Shown: positions 59,688 through 64,000 of the stretch, in pieces
Position numbering within the stretch: position 1 is the stretch's first letter
Layout of the letters: each line of letters starts with the position of its first letter
Source of the DNA: Karstenula rhodostoma CBS 690.94
Taxonomy: Eukaryota > Ascomycota > Dothideomycetes > Pleosporales > Didymosphaeriaceae
Length of the DNA: 64,000 nt
Direction of reading: 5' to 3'
Assembly (NCBI GenBank): GCA_010093485.1
Contig: MU001498.1
Coordinates: forward strand, 1,255,126-1,319,125
Position numbers and translations under genes: made by a program
Notes under the pieces: model-generated
Told to the model about the DNA's origin: nothing
Databases searched by the model: none
What the model saw: only the letters and a program-made list of their open reading frames with translations

Positions 59688-61179
59688 TCTATTAAATCCT
59701 ATAATAGGTATACTATTACTACTATTATAAAAGTTTAAAAAAAGAATAAAATTTACTTTTTTCTAGAATCTAGTAATAAATATACCTTTAATAAAGACTC
59801 TAAGTTAGACTTTAAATTAGAAAACTAGAGGTACTAATTAACTTTAGGCTAGTACCCCTAATAGGAGTAATAGGTATAGAACTAATTAACCTATAAAAGC
59901 TAGTATTCTACCCTAAAAAGTATTATACTAACTCTAAAGGTATTTAAATTTCTAATTTATTTAAAGGAATATCTTTTATATTTTCTATAATATTTTAAAA
60001 TAATAAATATAAAATTTATATATATAGCCTTATTAATTCTAGTATATTTATATATAATCTTATTATCTTATAGCTAGAGAAAGTACTAAGATACTAACTT
60101 AGTATTAAGTTAATATAGCTTAAATATCTAATCCCCTTTAAGAGTTTTACTAGTAAAAAGGCTATCTTAGTTAATTATTACTTTTAAGTAGTACTTAATA
60201 TTAATAGATACCCTATAACTATATAGTTTATCCTATATAAAATAGGAAACTATAACCTTATTATAGGATAAAAATTCTTTAAGGATACTAAGTTACTAAT
60301 TAATTATTATAACTAATATTTAATATAGCTAGATAATATACTATTATAGATTATTATTCTACTTATAATACTATACTATCTACTCCTACTAGTTAATAAA
60401 AAATACTAGTTTAATACTAACTAATAAGATACTAACTTTAAGAAGGAGAATATTTAACTTTAATAAGTATAATTACTCTATAGGGAATACTCCCTTATAA
60501 AGGAGTTTAAGATTTCTATAAAATTTATAATATTATTTATCTCTCTAATATAGGCTACCCCTTAGAACTATAGTAATTATTAACTACTTTTAGTAGAGCC
60601 TATTCTAGATAAGGACTTTATTATAATATATTATATATCTTTAAATAAGAATAGTAATAAAGCTAAACTACTAGAGTCTAGAGATAAGAATTAGTAATTA
60701 GCTAAGTCTAGTATTAAGGATAATACCTTAGTATATAAATATAATAATAAATTACTATATAATAATAAATTATTATTAAGGGAATTAACTACCTTTACTA
60801 AGCCTAATCCTACTAGAAACCCTAGTAAATAAGCTACTAAGAAACTCTTATAAGAGCTAAGGATTAAACTAAAAAACTATCTAAAAAACTAAGTTATTAC
60901 TACCTTCTACCCTATAGAATAGCTTTAATATAAGAAAGATTTATATAAAATAAATAAAGTATTATCTAATTTAGGGCTACTACCCCTAGAGGAACCCCCT
61001 AAGTATTAAATATTAATAAGGGAATAACTTCTTAAAATTAGTATTAATATTTTAACTATTTCTACTATAATATTTATAATTAGTATATAAGGTATAGAAA
61101 TTAGCTCTATTAGTTAATATAAGTTACTTAAACTTATAAAAGCTAAGTATTATAAGAAGGAAGCTATAGCTAATTCTCT

Positions 61180-61990
61180 AGAAAAGTTTTAAGAATAGCT
61201 ATTAATAGAATTTAAAGCTAAGCTTCCCTACTATAAATAGGTAAGGATAGATATTTTTTACTTTAGTAAATAAGAGGTAAATACCTTACCCCTATAATAG
61301 GAAGGTATTAATTATAATATTATCCTTACTAAAGATATTAATATTTTTAAAACCTCCCTATTATATCCTATATCCCTTAATAAGCTAAAATTACTATACT
61401 TATATATTTAGGATATAATAAAGAAAGAGTTTATCTTTTCTAGTAATATTAGTTTTACCTCCCTTATCTTATATATAAAAAAGTCTAGAGAGGGGTAGTA
61501 TTTTTATATTAATTATAGGAGGCTTAATAGTATTACTAAAAAGAATATTACTTTTATATTACTATTAGAGAAAATTTTTATATACCTATCTAAAGTATAT
61601 ATATTTACTAAACTAGACCTATAATAAGCCTTTTACTATATATAACTTATTAAATATACCTCTAACCTCTTTATATTTTAAACTTAATATAGTAACTTTA
61701 AGTATAATATTCTTCCTTTTAGTATAACTAATAGACTAGTATTATTCTAATACTTTATTAATATAATTTTAGCTAATATAATTAACTTAATTTATATAGT
61801 TTATATTAATAATATTCTTATTTACTTTAAGGACCCCCTAGAGTATAAGGCTTATATATTTAAAGTTATTAAATAGTTAAAAGAGTACTATCTTTATTAT
61901 AATATTAAGAAAAGTAAATTTACTATTTAAAAAGTTAAATTCCTAGACCTTATTATTACTACTAACAGGATCTATAAGGACTTTAAAAAG
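61180..61990 (+). pseudogene. gypsy-1 reverse transcriptase relic (copy 4)
   Basis: RT blocks are in order: KKSREG-x-YFYINYRRLN near 61478-61530, FTKLDLQQ-like at 61604-61626 with the first catalytic Asp kept (61616-61618), YINN at 61802-61813 with both Asp of YxDD changed to Asn, and KKSKFTI plus FLDLIITTN (F-LGFIIT). It is inactive as in copy 1, but the two copies differ in which sites were hit. Confidence 0.9.
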
Positions 61991-62039
61991 GAAACTATAG
62001 TATAGAACTAGAAAGAGCCTATTAGTCTCTATACCCTTT

Positions 62040-62470
62040 AATCCTTTTTAGAATTCTATAACTACTATTAGACCTACCTTAAAAACTATAGATATATTAT
62101 TTAACCCCTTATTAAGCTAACTAAAAAAGGTATTTAGTATAAGTTTAAAAATAAGAAATATACTACTTTTTAAGCTATAAAAGACCTTTTCTATTTAGAT
62201 AATCTTATTATATAATACTCCCCCTACTATAAGATATAGATAAAGACTAATATTAGTAATAGTATTATTATAGAAGCTATCTTATAGATATAAAATAATA
62301 GAATCTAGAAACTTTTTAGTTTCTACTTATATAAAATAAAACTAGTAGAGATAAATTATAATATTTATAATAAGGAAATACTTACTATTATAGATAGGTT
62401 ATATATATAGTATACTTAGCTTATTAGTCTATAGTTAAAAAAGCTATTTACTATTATTATAGACTATTAT
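62040..62470 (+). pseudogene. gypsy-1 RNase H relic (copy 4)
   Basis: Following the FYNYY segment and LTKLTKKG, the ETNTSN-equivalent region lies near 62245, then FSFYLYKIK and INYNIYNKEILTII near 62350-62390. The glutamate of the DKE-x-L motif is kept here, whereas copy 1 has Lys. Confidence 0.78.
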
Positions 62471-62829
62471 ATACTTAAATATTTTTCTATAAAGTAAGAA
62501 TTTATACCCTACTAGACTTATTAGTTAGAAGTATTATTCTAGTATAATTATATAATTATATTTTACTCTAGATTTATAAATATTATAGCTAATATACTAT
62601 TATAGAAGTAGGAAGAACTAGTTATATAAAAGGTAAAAGTTAAGTTAGCCTATATAATATACTTCTTCCCCTAATAATAGAATATTACTAATAATAATAC
62701 TAATAATAAGGACTATAAAGTAGTAGTATTAGTTATTACTACTAAGCTAAACTAGTAGAGTAAAGAGGCTAAATTATAAAATACTTCTATTATATTAGTA
62801 GACTACCTATTTAAAATAAATTATATTAA

Positions 62830-64000
62830 TCTAACTTTAGAACTACTTTAAAAGGCTATTTTTAAACTAAATAGTAAGTATAATAGAATACCTTCTAAAC
62901 TTCTTTTATACTAAGACTACCTAGTTATCTCTAAAACTAGTTAGCTTTAAATAATCCTTATTAATATAGTTTACTCCTACTAGATAACTATATACCCTAG
63001 TACTAAAAAGACCTATAAACTTATCTAGAAATTATATTATTAGAGCTATATATATATAGATATTAAATAGTTTATATAAAATTATAAGATTTACTACTAG
63101 ACTAAACCCCCTTATAATAAGAAGCTAGGTTTACTTTAACTACTACCTATTTTAGAGACTATATAGTAAGATATCTCTATAGACTTTAAAAGCTTTTTAT
63201 TAAACTAAAAAGGTTTTAATAATATTATAATTTATATATACTATTTAAGTAAATATACCTTTTTACTACTATATTATAAAATAATTACTATAGAATAGGC
63301 TACCTCCCTTTACTACTAGTATATTTAGAGGATCTTTAGTATCTCTAAATCTATTATATTAGATTAAGGGCTATAGTTTACTTTTAATTTTACTAGTAAA
63401 CTATATTACCTTATAAGTATATAGTAGAAACTTATATCTATAGGTTATATCTAAATAGATAGCTAAACTAAGATATATAATAAGTATATTAACTAGTATT
63501 TTTATTTATTTATTAATAAATTTTAAAATAACTAGTTAGATCTACTCTCTTTAATAGACTAGGTATAAGCCTCTTTACCTAATAAATCTACTAGTTTCTC
63601 TCTATATAAAATTAAGTTTAGTTATAAAACTAAAGTCTTTTAAAACTAAAGAAATAAAATTAGATTACCTAAAAACTCCCCTAATAATATTAGCTCTAAG
63701 TAAGCCTATAAATTTATTACTACTTACCTTAAAACTATTACTTAGGTCTATAACTAGACCTATTAGAACTTTATTATAGTATAAAACTTAATAGTAAAAT
63801 AAGCTAATAAATACTACTAACTATTTAATTTTATTATTAGTAACTTTATCTATATTACTTTAAAAGGCTTTTTAATATTATATTCCTCTATTAAACTTAA
63901 TAAGTAAATATATAGTCTATACTATATTATAGAGATAAAAGAGTTATCCTATAAGTTTAAATTACTATTATATATAAAAGTTTACTTAGTATTTTATATA
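62830..64000 (+). pseudogene. gypsy-1 integrase relic (copy 4), cut by window edge
   Basis: This is collinear with 18190-19350 of copy 1. It includes the FIQNYKIYY-type zinc-region segment, the core ISIDFKSFLLN-like stretch near 63175, and the ILDQ-x-LQFTFNFTSKLYY segment near 63355-63410. It continues to the right edge. Confidence 0.8.

Larger units (their letters stand above)
56878..64000 (+). mobile_element. gypsy-1 copy 4, runs off right edge
   Basis: This copy begins with its 5' LTR (56878-57123) inside copy 3 and is collinear with copy 1 through leader, gag, protease, RT and RNase H. It reaches integrase, leaving the window before the chromodomain and 3' LTR. The five bases before the LTR are AGGAT; a matching AGGAT is expected beyond the window. 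It has slightly less damage than copy 1 at some codons, for instance the RT FTKLD aspartate is kept. Confidence 0.93.

Noticed and set aside
1..64000. Many long stop-free stretches on both strands
   Set aside because: With TG nearly absent, TGA stops and ATG starts hardly exist, so long open stretches arise easily in this composition. I kept only those supported by domain motifs or by a second copy.

Overview
The window is a block of very AT-rich, gene-poor DNA of the kind found in filamentous ascomycete fungi with repeat-induced point mutation (RIP). The dinucleotides CA and TG are almost absent on both strands and TA has taken their place. C survives mostly as CT or CC, and G as AG or GG. 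This is the footprint of CpA-to-TpA RIP near saturation. I see no intact protein-coding gene, tRNA, rRNA or CRISPR array. Everything I can identify is a transposable-element relic or a coding relic of unknown function. A heterochromatic setting (AT isochore, subtelomere or centromere) is an inference, and the species cannot be named.

Five repeat families explain most of the window. (1) Gypsy-1 is a Ty3/gypsy LTR element with 246-bp LTRs. Copy 1 is complete (12275-20457) and flanked by ATATA. Copy 2 is a 5' fragment (28742-31690). Copy 3 (53075-56877) is interrupted by copy 4 (56878 to the right edge). Its gag zinc knuckle, protease, reverse transcriptase, RNase H and integrase, and probably a terminal chromodomain, can still be read through the mutations. 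(2) Gypsy-2 integrase/RNase H relics lie on the minus strand at 20480-22060 and 38478-42594. A minus-strand gag relic at 886-4100 may be the same family. (3) Copia elements lie at 23012-28741 (plus strand) and 50500-53074 (minus strand). (4) A roughly 1.2-kb poly(A)-tailed retroposon, here called the N family, has 14 copies or pieces. (5) A short retroposon of up to about 290 bp, here called the E family, has 12 copies. It ends in CTCTACAATA without a poly(A) tail, is often 5'-truncated, and makes 11-13-bp target duplications.

Layout: 1-4.1 kb, N copy and gypsy-2-type gag with two E insertions; 4.7-9.4 kb, an unidentified module (F) between 1.2-kb inverted repeats; 9.9-22 kb, a module U / gypsy-2 block split by an N copy and complete gypsy-1 copy 1; 22-34 kb, a composite copia locus holding three E copies and gypsy-1 copy 2; 34-45.8 kb, a second U / gypsy-2 block riddled with N and E insertions and one assembly gap; 45.8-49.3 kb, unidentified relics and a second F copy with a 190-bp tandem repeat; 49.3-53 kb, an N copy and copia-2; 53-64 kb, nested gypsy-1 copies.

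The nesting gives a relative history. Gypsy-2 with U, F and copia are hosts. Gypsy-1, N and E elements inserted into them. A few N and E copies (for example 47841-48140 and 23508-23620) still hold CA, TG and CG, so they look like the youngest or least mutated arrivals.
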